From the NCBI RefSeq assembly GCF_947488135.1, contig NZ_CANKYW010000001.1, positions 496,001 through 560,000 of the forward strand: a stretch of 64,000 nucleotides of DNA, given 5' to 3'. Origin of the DNA: an uncultured Marivita sp. GTDB taxonomy: Bacteria > Pseudomonadota > Alphaproteobacteria > Rhodobacterales > Rhodobacteraceae. A program made the translations under genes and the position numbers. Under the pieces are notes generated by a model. The model searched no databases, was not told the DNA's origin, and saw only the letters and a program-made list of their open reading frames with translations. This document shows, in pieces, positions 26,588 to 34,054 of this stretch (position 1 is the stretch's first letter; every line of letters starts with the position of its first letter).

Positions 26588-27652
26588 GTGGCACTGACGC
26601 GTGATGCGGTTCTGGCCGCACTGAAAGCCGTGACCGATCCGGTCTCGGGACAGGATATCGTGGCCGCAGGTGTCGTGCGGGCGCTCAATGTAGATGGCGA
26701 CGCGGTGCGTTTCGTGGTCGAAGTGGCCCCGGACAAGGCCGAAGCCTACGGCTGGGTGCGCCAAGCCGCCGAGGATGCGGTCAAGGCGCTGGGTGCGGCC
26801 AGCGTGTCGGCGGTGATGACCGCCCATTCCGCGCCGAAACCGCCGCCTGACCTCAAGGGCGGGGCCAAGCCGAAACCGGCGGGGCCAGAGAAAATCCCCG
26901 GTGTGGATCGCATCATCGCCATTGCCTCTGGCAAGGGCGGCGTGGGCAAATCCACCGTGTCGGCGAACCTTGCCTGCGCGCTCGCCGCCGAAGGGCGGCG
27001 CGTCGGGTTGCTGGATGCGGATGTCTACGGACCCAGCCAGCCACGGATGCTGGGCGTCTCGGGGCGCCCTGCCAGCCCGGATGGCAAGACCATCCTGCCG
27101 ATGCGCAATTTCGGCGTGACGATGATGTCGATGGGTCTGATGGTGAACGAAGGTCAGGCCGTCGTCTGGCGCGGACCGATGCTCATGGGTGCGTTGCAGC
27201 AGATGTTGATGCAGGTGCAATGGGGCGCGCTGGATGTGCTTCTGGTGGACCTGCCGCCCGGCACCGGCGATGTGCAGATGACCCTGTCGCAGAAGGCGCA
27301 TGTTGATGGGGCGGTTGTCGTTTCGACCCCGCAGGACGTGGCCTTGATGGATGCGCGCAAGGGGATCGACATGTTCAACCAGATGAACGTGCCGATTGTC
27401 GGACTTATCGAGAATATGTCCACACATATCTGCTCCAATTGCGGCCATGAGGAACACATCTTCGGCCACGGCGGCGTTGCGGCAGAGGCGGCGAAACTCG
27501 GCGTACCTTTGCTGGCCGAAATCCCGCTGCACCTCGACATCCGCAAGGCGGCTGATGGCGGCGCTCCCATCGTCGTGTCGAAACCCGACAGCGCACAGGC
27601 GCAGGCATTCCGCGATCTGGCGCGCAAACTGATCGACGCTGGCAAGGCATGA
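26588..27652 (+). CDS. apbC: Mrp/ApbC family iron-sulfur carrier ATPase
   Basis: 354 residues. An N-terminal MIP18-type domain (LKAVTDPVSGQDIVAAGVVR, residues ~10-80) is joined to a P-loop ATPase with the deviant Walker A ASGKGGVGKSTVSANLA near residue 115. A conserved CSNCGHEEHIFG near residue 278 supplies the bridging Cys pair. Family members bind a [4Fe-4S] cluster and pass it to target enzymes in the cytoplasm. It overlaps the next gene by 4 bases. The FDH surroundings suggest that the cluster-rich FDH subunits or the large ferredoxin are its clients. Confidence 0.9.
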   Translation: MALTRDAVLAALKAVTDPVSGQDIVAAGVVRALNVDGDAVRFVVEVAPDKAEAYGWVRQAAEDAVKALGAASVSAVMTAHSAPKPPPDLKGGAKPKPAGPEKIPGVDRIIAIASGKGGVGKSTVSANLACALAAEGRRVGLLDADVYGPSQPRMLGVSGRPASPDGKTILPMRNFGVTMMSMGLMVNEGQAVVWRGPMLMGALQQMLMQVQWGALDVLLVDLPPGTGDVQMTLSQKAHVDGAVVVSTPQDVALMDARKGIDMFNQMNVPIVGLIENMSTHICSNCGHEEHIFGHGGVAAEAAKLGVPLLAEIPLHLDIRKAADGGAPIVVSKPDSAQAQAFRDLARKLIDAGKA

Positions 27653-28356
27653 CATCAGGCCCGTCGTTTCCGCCCCTGATGCAGGGCATCAACGCGGCGG
27701 GGGCGGACCCGTTCGAGGCGGCCTGCGCCGAGGCGGCGGCGGGCTGCGACGCGGGCACGATCCTGTATGACGCATCGCCGGATCGGGTGCGTGCCGCGAT
27801 CGTTTTGGCGCCCGAAGTGCCGCTGGCGGATGCGGCGGCGATGCTGCCGCTGACCGGGGTGGCGGTGCAGAACGCGCTGGGCGCGCTTGGTCCGTCAGAG
27901 CTTGCCGTGCATCTGTGCTGGGACGGGCCGATCCGGGTGAACAGAGGTCTCTGTGGCACGGTGCGCGGGGCGACGGATACCTCGGATACAGGGACAGAGC
28001 CGGGATGGCTTGTCACCGGGTTCGAACTGATCTTCGCGCGCGAAAGCACTGCGGGTGGCGAAACGCCCGACGAGACCGACCTGATGAGCGAGGGCTGCGG
28101 CGACCTGACCCCAGTCGATCTGCTGGAAAGCTGGTCGCGGCATCTGCTCAACTGGATCAGCCGCTGGGAGAGCGAGGGCATGGGGCCGCTCCACGCCGAA
28201 TGGTCCGGTCTGGCGCATGGGATAGGGCAGGACGGCACGTTTCTGGGCCGCTCGGGCCATTTCCTTGGCCTCGACGAAAAGCTTGGCCTCTTGCTTCGCA
28301 CCGGCGGGCAGACCATGCTTCTGCCGGTGACCGACCTTCTGGAGATCCGTTCATGA
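27649..28356 (+). CDS. degenerate biotin/lipoate-ligase-like protein (DUF4444 type)
   Basis: 235 residues. The N-terminal ~150 residues follow the biotin/lipoate ligase fold, seen in the strand pair around LAVHLCWDGPIRVNRGLCGT. At the place where active ligases have Lys-Leu-Ala-Gly (or Lys-x-x-Gly) this protein has Gly-Leu-Cys-Gly, so the substrate-contacting lysine is missing. The arginine-rich glycine loop of LplA is also absent. The C-terminal ~70 residues (LLESWSRHLLNWISRW) would be the DUF4444 part. It is coupled by 4-base overlaps to ApbC and DUF6505. I infer a binding or scaffold role, not ligation. Confidence 0.65.
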   Translation: MTSGPSFPPLMQGINAAGADPFEAACAEAAAGCDAGTILYDASPDRVRAAIVLAPEVPLADAAAMLPLTGVAVQNALGALGPSELAVHLCWDGPIRVNRGLCGTVRGATDTSDTGTEPGWLVTGFELIFARESTAGGETPDETDLMSEGCGDLTPVDLLESWSRHLLNWISRWESEGMGPLHAEWSGLAHGIGQDGTFLGRSGHFLGLDEKLGLLLRTGGQTMLLPVTDLLEIRS

Positions 28357-28832
28357 ACCTCGCCCGTGCCATCCATTTCGACGAAAGCGACCAGCGCGTG
28401 TTTCATTCCCCGGCGCGGACAGGGGAGTGGTGCATCTCGGGCGGGTTCGAGTTTTCCAACTGGTCGGAGGCCGATCTCGAGGGCCGCGCGAAGCAGGCGT
28501 TCACCAATGGCTGGCTGGGGGCCGAGACCTTTGGCCGGGTCAGCTTCGTTGCCGTGACGCAGATGGAACCGGCAGAGCATAAGGCTTTGGTGCAGGGCCT
28601 CGCGCAGCATTTCGTCGATATGTACGGCGCGCCGTCGGTCGACGCCGCGCGTCCGGTGGCCGAGGCGGAGATCGCCCATATGGCCGAGCTGTGCGACGAA
28701 CACGCGCCGAACACGCTGCTGACCGTGAGCCGTGAATTGACCGAGGCGGGAGTGAAAGAGGCGTTCCGCGTGATCGAACCGCAAGAGGCGGACATGACGC
28801 TGCTCGCGGTGCACGGCTCTCTGGACGAGTAG
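28353..28832 (+). CDS. DUF6505 family protein
   Basis: 159 residues from ATG 28353, overlapping the previous stop (ATGA). It begins MNLARAIHFDESDQRVF and contains GEWCISGGFEFSNW. No signal or membrane segment is present. It matches my recollection of the DUF6505 family of FDH accessory clusters. It is last in the DUF6494-apbC-DUF4444-DUF6505 unit and is followed by a long inverted repeat. Function unknown. Confidence 0.7.
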   Translation: MNLARAIHFDESDQRVFHSPARTGEWCISGGFEFSNWSEADLEGRAKQAFTNGWLGAETFGRVSFVAVTQMEPAEHKALVQGLAQHFVDMYGAPSVDAARPVAEAEIAHMAELCDEHAPNTLLTVSRELTEAGVKEAFRVIEPQEADMTLLAVHGSLDE

Positions 28833-28844
28833 AATAAGCGAGCG

Positions 28845-28910
28845 GTCATCCTCGGGCTTGACCCGAGGATCTCATGGGCCAGGGGTCCTCGGGTCAAGCC
28901 CGAGGATGAC
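28845..28910. repeat. dispersed inverted repeat, copy 2
   Basis: Arms of 25 bases at 28845-28869 and 28886-28910 are perfect reverse complements and identical to those of copy 1 at 17334-17399; only the 16-base middle differs. It begins 12 bases after the DUF6505 stop and ends 6 bases before the convergent gene's stop, so both transcripts probably end in it. Confidence 0.88.
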
Positions 28911-28916
28911 GTGCAC

Positions 28917-29621
28917 TTAACGCATCCCCGCCACATCCCGCGTTGGCATCTGCCCCGAGATCTCGAGGATCAGCTTCCGCTTCACCGCTTCGGCAAAGGA
29001 ATCGCGGTTTTCGGCCGTTACGACGAACGCCCCCAGCCCCCCGATGATCTGCGCCTCGTATTGCGCCTCGAGCCCGCCTTGCGCGCGGCCCGGATCGTCG
29101 GGGCGCAGGATCGGCAAAGCGTTGATCGTCACACCGGCTGCGACCACGGTCTCGCGCGCCTCGGCGATGGATGGCCCGGAGAAATTGCCTACCGAGTCGC
29201 CGGAAAAGTCGATCACCCGCCGCCATCCGTCGAAATCGTTGGTGTCCATGAGCCGCAACCCTTCCAAAAGGGCCGCCCCGATGGCGTTGCGGCCATAGGC
29301 CTGACGCGGCTTGTTGAGCAGTTCGGCAGCAAAAAGCGTCGCGCTGTCCGGCCCGTCGATGAGCGTCCAGTCGGCGACCACGGCCTGATTGGCGGCCCAT
29401 TCCACGTAGGTGACGGCGATTGATCCATAGGCGGTGCTGGCGATCGCCGCCAGAACCTCGGGGTCGGTGATCGCCTGCGCATAGCCCTGACGCTGGAAAT
29501 CGATCTCGCGCTGGTCGATGGAGCCGGAGGCATCGGCCAGCAGCACCAGTTCGAGATCGGTATCTTGCGCGAACGCGGGCGTGGACAGGCAGAACAACAG
29601 GGCAAAAAGGAAATAGCGCAT
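28917..29621 (-). CDS. exported VWA-like protein (DUF1194)
   Basis: 234 residues from ATG 29621 (MRYFLFALLFCLSTPAFAQD), a clear signal peptide with AGGA 8 bases upstream; the frame extends to 29696 but that region holds an FNR box. Residues ~25-35 have LLADASGSID, the DxSxS metal site of von Willebrand A domains, and RVIDFSGDSVGN follows later. It is a periplasmic protein probably engaged in metal-dependent protein contacts. The divergent cytochrome c gene and shared FNR-type box point to expression under low oxygen. Not part of the FDH set by any direct evidence. Confidence 0.8.
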   Translation of the reverse strand: MRYFLFALLFCLSTPAFAQDTDLELVLLADASGSIDQREIDFQRQGYAQAITDPEVLAAIASTAYGSIAVTYVEWAANQAVVADWTLIDGPDSATLFAAELLNKPRQAYGRNAIGAALLEGLRLMDTNDFDGWRRVIDFSGDSVGNFSGPSIAEARETVVAAGVTINALPILRPDDPGRAQGGLEAQYEAQIIGGLGAFVVTAENRDSFAEAVKRKLILEISGQMPTRDVAGMR

Positions 29622-29682
29622 TGACGGATCCTCATGACTGACTTGGCCAAAGCTAGCGCGTTCCAGCCGGACCGCAAAAGGC

Positions 29683-29696
29683 TTGATCCGGATCAA
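29683..29696. promoter_or_regulatory. FNR/FnrL-type binding site
   Basis: TTGATCCGGATCAA matches the FNR-family consensus TTGAT-N4-ATCAA at all ten conserved positions. It lies in the divergent gap between the VWA gene (start 29621) and the cytochrome c gene (start 29758), 62 bases from each start. It probably controls one or both in response to low oxygen. Confidence 0.8.
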
Positions 29697-29757
29697 CGCG
29701 GAATTGTGCGCGGTCTGTCAGGCTTTGCTTGAAACTGCGACATTTGGAGGACCTCCC

Positions 29758-30165
29758 ATGCGACATGCCCTTGCTTGCCTTGCCCTTTTCGGACTGACCG
29801 CAACGCCGCTGGCGGCGCAGGATGTCGATCATGGCCGCAGCCTGTTCCAGACCCATTGTGCGAATTGCCATGGGGCGGATGCCAACGGGCAGGGGCCGCT
29901 TGCCCCGGCGCTGGTGCTGCAACCGGTGGACCTGACGAGGCTGGCATCGCGCCACGACGGTGAGTTCCCGTTGGAGCGCGTGCTCAACCGGATCGACGGC
30001 ACCGATCCGCTGGTCAGCCACGGATCGCCGATGCCGGTCTACGGGCCCTATTTCGAGGGCGTGGCCAACACGCCGATGAAACTACCCAGCGGTCAGCCGA
30101 TTCTGGTGTCAGAGCCGATTGCCGATCTGGTGGGATACCTGCAATCGGTGCAGGTCACCGAATAG
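29758..30165 (+). CDS. small periplasmic cytochrome c
   Basis: 135 residues from ATG 29758, with GGAGG 7 bases upstream; a longer frame from 29683 would run through the FNR box and is rejected. A signal peptide (MRHALACLALFGLTATPLAA) precedes the heme site CANCHG near residue 38, with likely Met ligands in SPMPVYG and the C-terminal helix IADLVGYLQSV. It is a class I cytochrome c domain. The FNR-type box upstream suggests a role in low-oxygen respiration. Its stop is 1 base from the convergent pepT stop. Confidence 0.85.
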   Translation: MRHALACLALFGLTATPLAAQDVDHGRSLFQTHCANCHGADANGQGPLAPALVLQPVDLTRLASRHDGEFPLERVLNRIDGTDPLVSHGSPMPVYGPYFEGVANTPMKLPSGQPILVSEPIADLVGYLQSVQVTE

Positions 30166-30166
30166 A

Positions 30167-31405
30167 TCACACAGGCGTTGCTGCGCGTTCGGCAATGCGC
30201 AGGCAGAGCGCCGTGGCCTGTGCCATGTCCTGCACCGATACCCATTCCAGTGGGCCGTGGATGTTCTGCATGCCCGTGAAGAGGTTGGGGCAGGGCACGC
30301 CCATCTCGGTCAGGCGCGATCCATCGGTGCCGCCCCGGATCGGGACGGATTTTTCGGGTATCTCGAGATCCGTCAGCGCCGCGCGGGCAAGCTCGACCGG
30401 GGTCATGTCCTTTTCCAGCCAGTAGCGCATGTTGCGATATTGCGGTGTGATGGTGCAGGTGATCCCGGCGCGGGGTTCGGTCGCCGCGATGGTGTCGCAG
30501 ACCTGCCGCAAAAGCGCGCCCTTGTCCTCCAGCCCGTCCCGTTCGAAATCGCGCAGGATGAAGCGCAGCACCATCCTGTCGGCGTTGCCCTGCATGTCGA
30601 CCGCGTGGATGAAGCCCTCGGTTCCGTCGGTGGTTTCGGGTGTCATGCTGACATGCGGCAGCGTGTCCACGATTTTCGACGCTAAGTGGATCGCGTTGAC
30701 CAGCTTGCCCTTGGCGTTGCCGGGATGGATGGACACACCTTCCACCGTCACGACCGCGAAATCCGCCGAAAAGGTCTCGTATACGATTTCGCCAAGCTCT
30801 TGCCCGTCGAAGGTATAGGCGAAATCCACACCCAGATCGGCGGGCAGGTTCGCATCTACGCCGCGGCCGATTTCTTCGTCCGGGGTGAAGGCGATGCGGA
30901 TCGTCGGGCGCTGGATTTCCGGCGTGTTCAGAAGATGCCGCGCTGCGGTCATGACGATCGCCATCCCCGCCTTGTCATCCGCGCCAAGCAGGGTCAGCCC
31001 CGAGGCCGTGACGATATCATCCCCGACCTTTTCCGCCAGATAGGGGGAGTCCTGAGGTGTGAGCACCAGTTCGGGGTCGTCGGGAAAGGTGATGTCACCG
31101 CCGTTATAGCCCTCGATCACGCGTGGCTTGACGCCGGTTGCGTTGAACTGCGGTGCCGTGTCGACATGGGCCAGGAACCCGATCGTCGGACCGGGCGCCG
31201 TGCCTGGAATCGTGGCAATGACGGTGCCATAGCTGGTCTTCGTCACGTCGGAGGCACCGATCTCGGTCAGTTCCTTGACCATCAGGTTCAGCAGCGCGTG
31301 CTGACACTCAGTCGAGGGCGTCGACGCGCTGTCCATGTTCGACTGGGTGTCGATGGCGCAATAGCGGATGAGACGGGATTTCAGCTCTTCGTGGAAGGTG
31401 TGCAT
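30167..31405 (-). CDS. pepT: peptidase T (tripeptide aminopeptidase)
   Basis: 412 residues from ATG 31405 (MHTFHEELKSRLIRYCAID), with AGGAG 6 bases upstream. It is an M20-type di-zinc enzyme: GFLAHVDTAP supplies the first His, LLGADDKAG the bridging Asp, FTPDEEIGRG the catalytic Glu and zinc ligand, and NIHGPLEWV the last His. It removes N-terminal residues from tripeptides in the cytoplasm. Length and all metal ligands match the family. It stands alone; both neighbours are separated by gaps or convergent. Confidence 0.92.
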   Translation of the reverse strand: MHTFHEELKSRLIRYCAIDTQSNMDSASTPSTECQHALLNLMVKELTEIGASDVTKTSYGTVIATIPGTAPGPTIGFLAHVDTAPQFNATGVKPRVIEGYNGGDITFPDDPELVLTPQDSPYLAEKVGDDIVTASGLTLLGADDKAGMAIVMTAARHLLNTPEIQRPTIRIAFTPDEEIGRGVDANLPADLGVDFAYTFDGQELGEIVYETFSADFAVVTVEGVSIHPGNAKGKLVNAIHLASKIVDTLPHVSMTPETTDGTEGFIHAVDMQGNADRMVLRFILRDFERDGLEDKGALLRQVCDTIAATEPRAGITCTITPQYRNMRYWLEKDMTPVELARAALTDLEIPEKSVPIRGGTDGSRLTEMGVPCPNLFTGMQNIHGPLEWVSVQDMAQATALCLRIAERAATPV

Positions 31406-31546
31406 GGGCGGCTCCTGTCGCTTCGGCAAATTAGGGGCCGGAGGGGCGGGGGAGAGTCAAGAGGTGTGCGCAGGAGAGCGGGACTTTGCTGCCGTCTAAC
31501 CAGACCTGATTAATGGCTTCTTTCGATCCGAACTGCGTCTAAGCGC

Positions 31547-32098
31547 TTACCCAAAGTGCAGATACGAGTATCCCCTGGTTTCCGCGATGATCTCTTTCGC
31601 AATGGAACACGGTGTCGGCCAGCTAGGGTGTAAGACTGCTTCAACAGTCTCACAGTCAACCAGGAGCCGCGCATTATGCTTCGCTGCGAGATGGCGCATG
31701 TGGCTGTTATCCTTCAAACACATCATTTCAATTGTCATCACACCCCTATTCCGCGCCATTGCGAACATCTGTTCAAAGAGGGCATCGCCAATCCCGATGC
31801 TTTGCCACTCTGCCTCGACAGAGAAGGCGGCTTCGGTCCTTGATGGCCAGGCATGAAAGAGGCCGCGCAGCTCCACAATTCCCCTCAGATGCCCAGAGAC
31901 AAATGCGCCACATGCGATGCTGTCGTACCGAAGAAGGTTTCGGGCGTATCTCAGGACCGACTCATCGCTCGCGCCGCCGCAAAACCTTGCCCGGCGCGTC
32001 TGAACATCCAGCCGAAGAAAATGCTCGCAAATATCTTCTTGGTCGGCGGAACGGAGTCGACGGACCACGAGGTCCTGTGGGGTTCTCTTATCGCGCAT
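31547..32098 (-). CDS. GNAT family N-acetyltransferase
   Basis: 183 residues from ATG 32098 (MRDKRTPQDLVVRRLRSADQ), with GGAG 9 bases upstream. The acetyl-CoA loop region reads AEWQSIGIGDALFEQM, and the strand before it (EAAFSVEAE) is typical of GNAT proteins. It resembles the GNAT domain seen alone or in CoA-ligase fusions. Substrate unknown; lysine acetylation or a small-molecule substrate are both possible. It lies at the edge of a segment with lower G+C than the surroundings. Confidence 0.75.
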   Translation of the reverse strand: MRDKRTPQDLVVRRLRSADQEDICEHFLRLDVQTRRARFCGGASDESVLRYARNLLRYDSIACGAFVSGHLRGIVELRGLFHAWPSRTEAAFSVEAEWQSIGIGDALFEQMFAMARNRGVMTIEMMCLKDNSHMRHLAAKHNARLLVDCETVEAVLHPSWPTPCSIAKEIIAETRGYSYLHFG

Positions 32099-32281
32099 CC
32101 TTCGGGGCTCCTGCTTGGCAGGTTGGTTCGGGCCAGCACCCTCGGGAGGAGATGAAGACGCTGGCTCTCTTTGCGTTGGCGCTCCCTTTTGATGTGTTCG
32201 CCACCGCCTGTGCTGGCTTACTCTGGGAGGAGCGAGAACCAGCACGTTTCGTGTCTGCTTCTGACTTGAAGGCGTGCGCCT

Positions 32282-32509
32282 TTATTCGTCAGCCATCAGT
32301 TTCTCGGCATATGCCGGGATTTCGGATCGGGAGATACCGATCTGAGCGAGCTGGTAGTCGCTCATATGCGAAAGCGTGGAGAGCATTCGAGCCATTTGAA
32401 GCGCCTTCAAGGCCGCCTTCGCCTTGTTCCCAACCCACGCCAACAGCGCGATTGATGTAACGACGACGCGACCGCGTTCAGGTCCGGCTGTATGGGTGCT
32501 AAAGGCCAT
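32282..32509 (-). CDS. DUF1127 family small basic protein
   Basis: 75 residues. The C-terminal half carries the DUF1127 pattern LSHMSDYQLAQIGISRSEI, i.e. a helix, L-x2-M-(S/D)-D-x2-L-x2-I-G-(I/L)-x-R. Short proteins of this type in alphaproteobacteria influence RNA turnover and carbon or phosphate metabolism. It overlaps the second DUF1127 gene by 11 bases. Confidence 0.85.
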   Translation of the reverse strand: MAFSTHTAGPERGRVVVTSIALLAWVGNKAKAALKALQMARMLSTLSHMSDYQLAQIGISRSEIPAYAEKLMADE

Positions 32510-32723
32510 AGGCCGCCTCCATCGCCACTCTTTGGATATTGCCGCGCGGAATGCCCAGATCTCTCAGATCACGGTCGGACAGGACCGAGAGTTCGTGACA
32601 GGTTGCGCGATAGACCCGCCGCTTGGCCTGTGCCTTGCGAAAGTGATCCAGTTTTTGATGAAAGAACGTGCGGCCAGCATCGAAAACGACATCCAGCCCA
32701 CTGTTTGATCGTGTGATTGCCAT
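32499..32723 (-). CDS. DUF1127 family small basic protein
   Basis: 74 residues, upstream partner of the previous gene. DUF1127 motif: ELSVLSDRDLRDLGIPRGNI near residue 45, preceded by an Arg/Lys-rich stretch (KAQAKRRVYRATCH). The two are divergently oriented to a LysR-type regulator with a 130-base gap, so they are candidate targets of it. The two copies differ in sequence outside the motif, so this is an old duplication or independent recruitment. Confidence 0.85.
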   Translation of the reverse strand: MAITRSNSGLDVVFDAGRTFFHQKLDHFRKAQAKRRVYRATCHELSVLSDRDLRDLGIPRGNIQRVAMEAAYGL

Positions 32724-32853
32724 GATAGTGCCTCGTATATTGCCGCAGCGCAGTATTTATGCTGCACTGCAGAAGTACGCGCATTTGGTAGCGCTCACAA
32801 TCTGGCGACTTGGCAATACCCCCATGCCGGATTGGAACAGCAAAGGGCATGAC

Positions 32854-33765
32854 ATGGACATTTCTGCACAAATGCTGATCTTTGCGACAGTCGTCGAGCA
32901 CGGTAGTATTTCTGCTGCTGCGAGATCAATGGGGCAGACGCCTTCGGCCGTCAGCAAACAGATCGGACTCCTTGAGGATCAGGTTCATTACCGCCTGCTC
33001 AATCGGACAAGCATCGGTGTATCGCCGACGCAAGAGGGCCAAGAGTTCTACGAAAAATGCAAGGCCATGGCTGAAAAGTTCAGAGAGGCCGAAGCGATGA
33101 TCCACAACCTGGATGGTGTACCGCGCGGAGAACTCAAAATCGCATCCACAGTTGCGTTCGGTAAGTCCCAACTGATCCCTGTGCTGCCTGAGTTCATGGA
33201 AGAGTACCCGGAGGTTCAGGTCTCGTTGGACCTGACGGATAGGGAAATCGATCTTCCTGCTGAAGGATTCGACGCGGCCATTTGCTTTGCTGAGCAACGC
33301 AAGCATCCCGATATGGTTGTAAGGCGCATCATGCAGAGTCGCAGGGTGCTTTGCGCCTCGCCAACGTACCTTGAGCGGTTTGGCGTACCAACAAATTTCG
33401 CCGAACTGTCCGGACACAATTGCCTTAGAGTTGCGGGTAAAAGCCAAAGGAACGCCTGGAACAGTGTTGAACCGATGACCGGAGACAGGTTTGAAGCAAA
33501 TGGGAATTTTGAGGGCAACAGCACTGATGTTGTCTTTCGGGCCGCGCTTGCAGGGATCGGGATCGCGCGACTGCCCTGCTACATGGCAAATCGGAAGTTT
33601 GAGACCGGCGAACTCGTCCATGTCATGCCAGAATATGCGCCGCCCAGCACGGATATCGTTGTGATGTTTGCCGACAGGCGCAATCTCGCTCCGAAAACGC
33701 GGGCATTTGTTGATTATCTGGTGCGGCGATTTAACAACTTCGACGCCTACCGAATGACTGGGTAA
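32854..33765 (+). CDS. LysR-family transcriptional regulator
   Basis: 303 residues from ATG 32854 (MDISAQMLIFATVVEHGSIS), with AAGGG ~7 bases upstream; the frame from 32668 is rejected because it adds an unconserved stretch. The winged-helix DNA-binding part (AARSMGQTPSAVSKQIGLLE) is followed by a substrate-binding domain (GELKIASTVAFGKSQLIPVL). LysR proteins usually control the divergent gene, here the DUF1127 pair. Codon use and base composition are less G+C-rich than in the genes on either side. Confidence 0.88.
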   Translation: MDISAQMLIFATVVEHGSISAAARSMGQTPSAVSKQIGLLEDQVHYRLLNRTSIGVSPTQEGQEFYEKCKAMAEKFREAEAMIHNLDGVPRGELKIASTVAFGKSQLIPVLPEFMEEYPEVQVSLDLTDREIDLPAEGFDAAICFAEQRKHPDMVVRRIMQSRRVLCASPTYLERFGVPTNFAELSGHNCLRVAGKSQRNAWNSVEPMTGDRFEANGNFEGNSTDVVFRAALAGIGIARLPCYMANRKFETGELVHVMPEYAPPSTDIVVMFADRRNLAPKTRAFVDYLVRRFNNFDAYRMTG

Positions 33766-34000
33766 TATGCGATTGAAGCATTCGGTGGTCTTCGAACTAA
33801 TCGGCCCCCAATTGCCGGGAATGGTCAAAAGAGCGTCGAAGTTGCAAGAGAACTGACCGAACACCGCAATCCAATAGCGTACATTGGTCGGTTGTGAAGC
33901 ATCCGTTGTTCCGGGCTCATTTTGGACCTTCGCCGCCTTCTGAATGAATGTCATCGAACCGACGGCACCGAACGGTCATCTCGGCTCCCTGTCTCAACGC

Positions 34001-34028
34001 AAAAACGCCCGAGGTTTCCCCCGGGCGC
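34001..34028 (-). terminator. intrinsic terminator after the purine transporter operon
   Basis: On the minus strand a hairpin with arms CGCCCGGGG and CCTCGGGCG (one mismatch) is followed by TTTTT. It stands ~27 bases downstream of the BMP-family gene stop at 34055 and marks the end of the xdh-nup transcript. Confidence 0.8.
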
Positions 34029-34054
34029 TGTCGTCCTTCAATGACCTGTCGAAA

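Noticed and set aside
32152-32460. Possible secreted peptide starting after GGGAGGAG (MKTLALFALALPFDVF)
   Set aside because: The ribosome site is too close to the ATG, and the frame runs antisense into the DUF1127 gene without conserved features.
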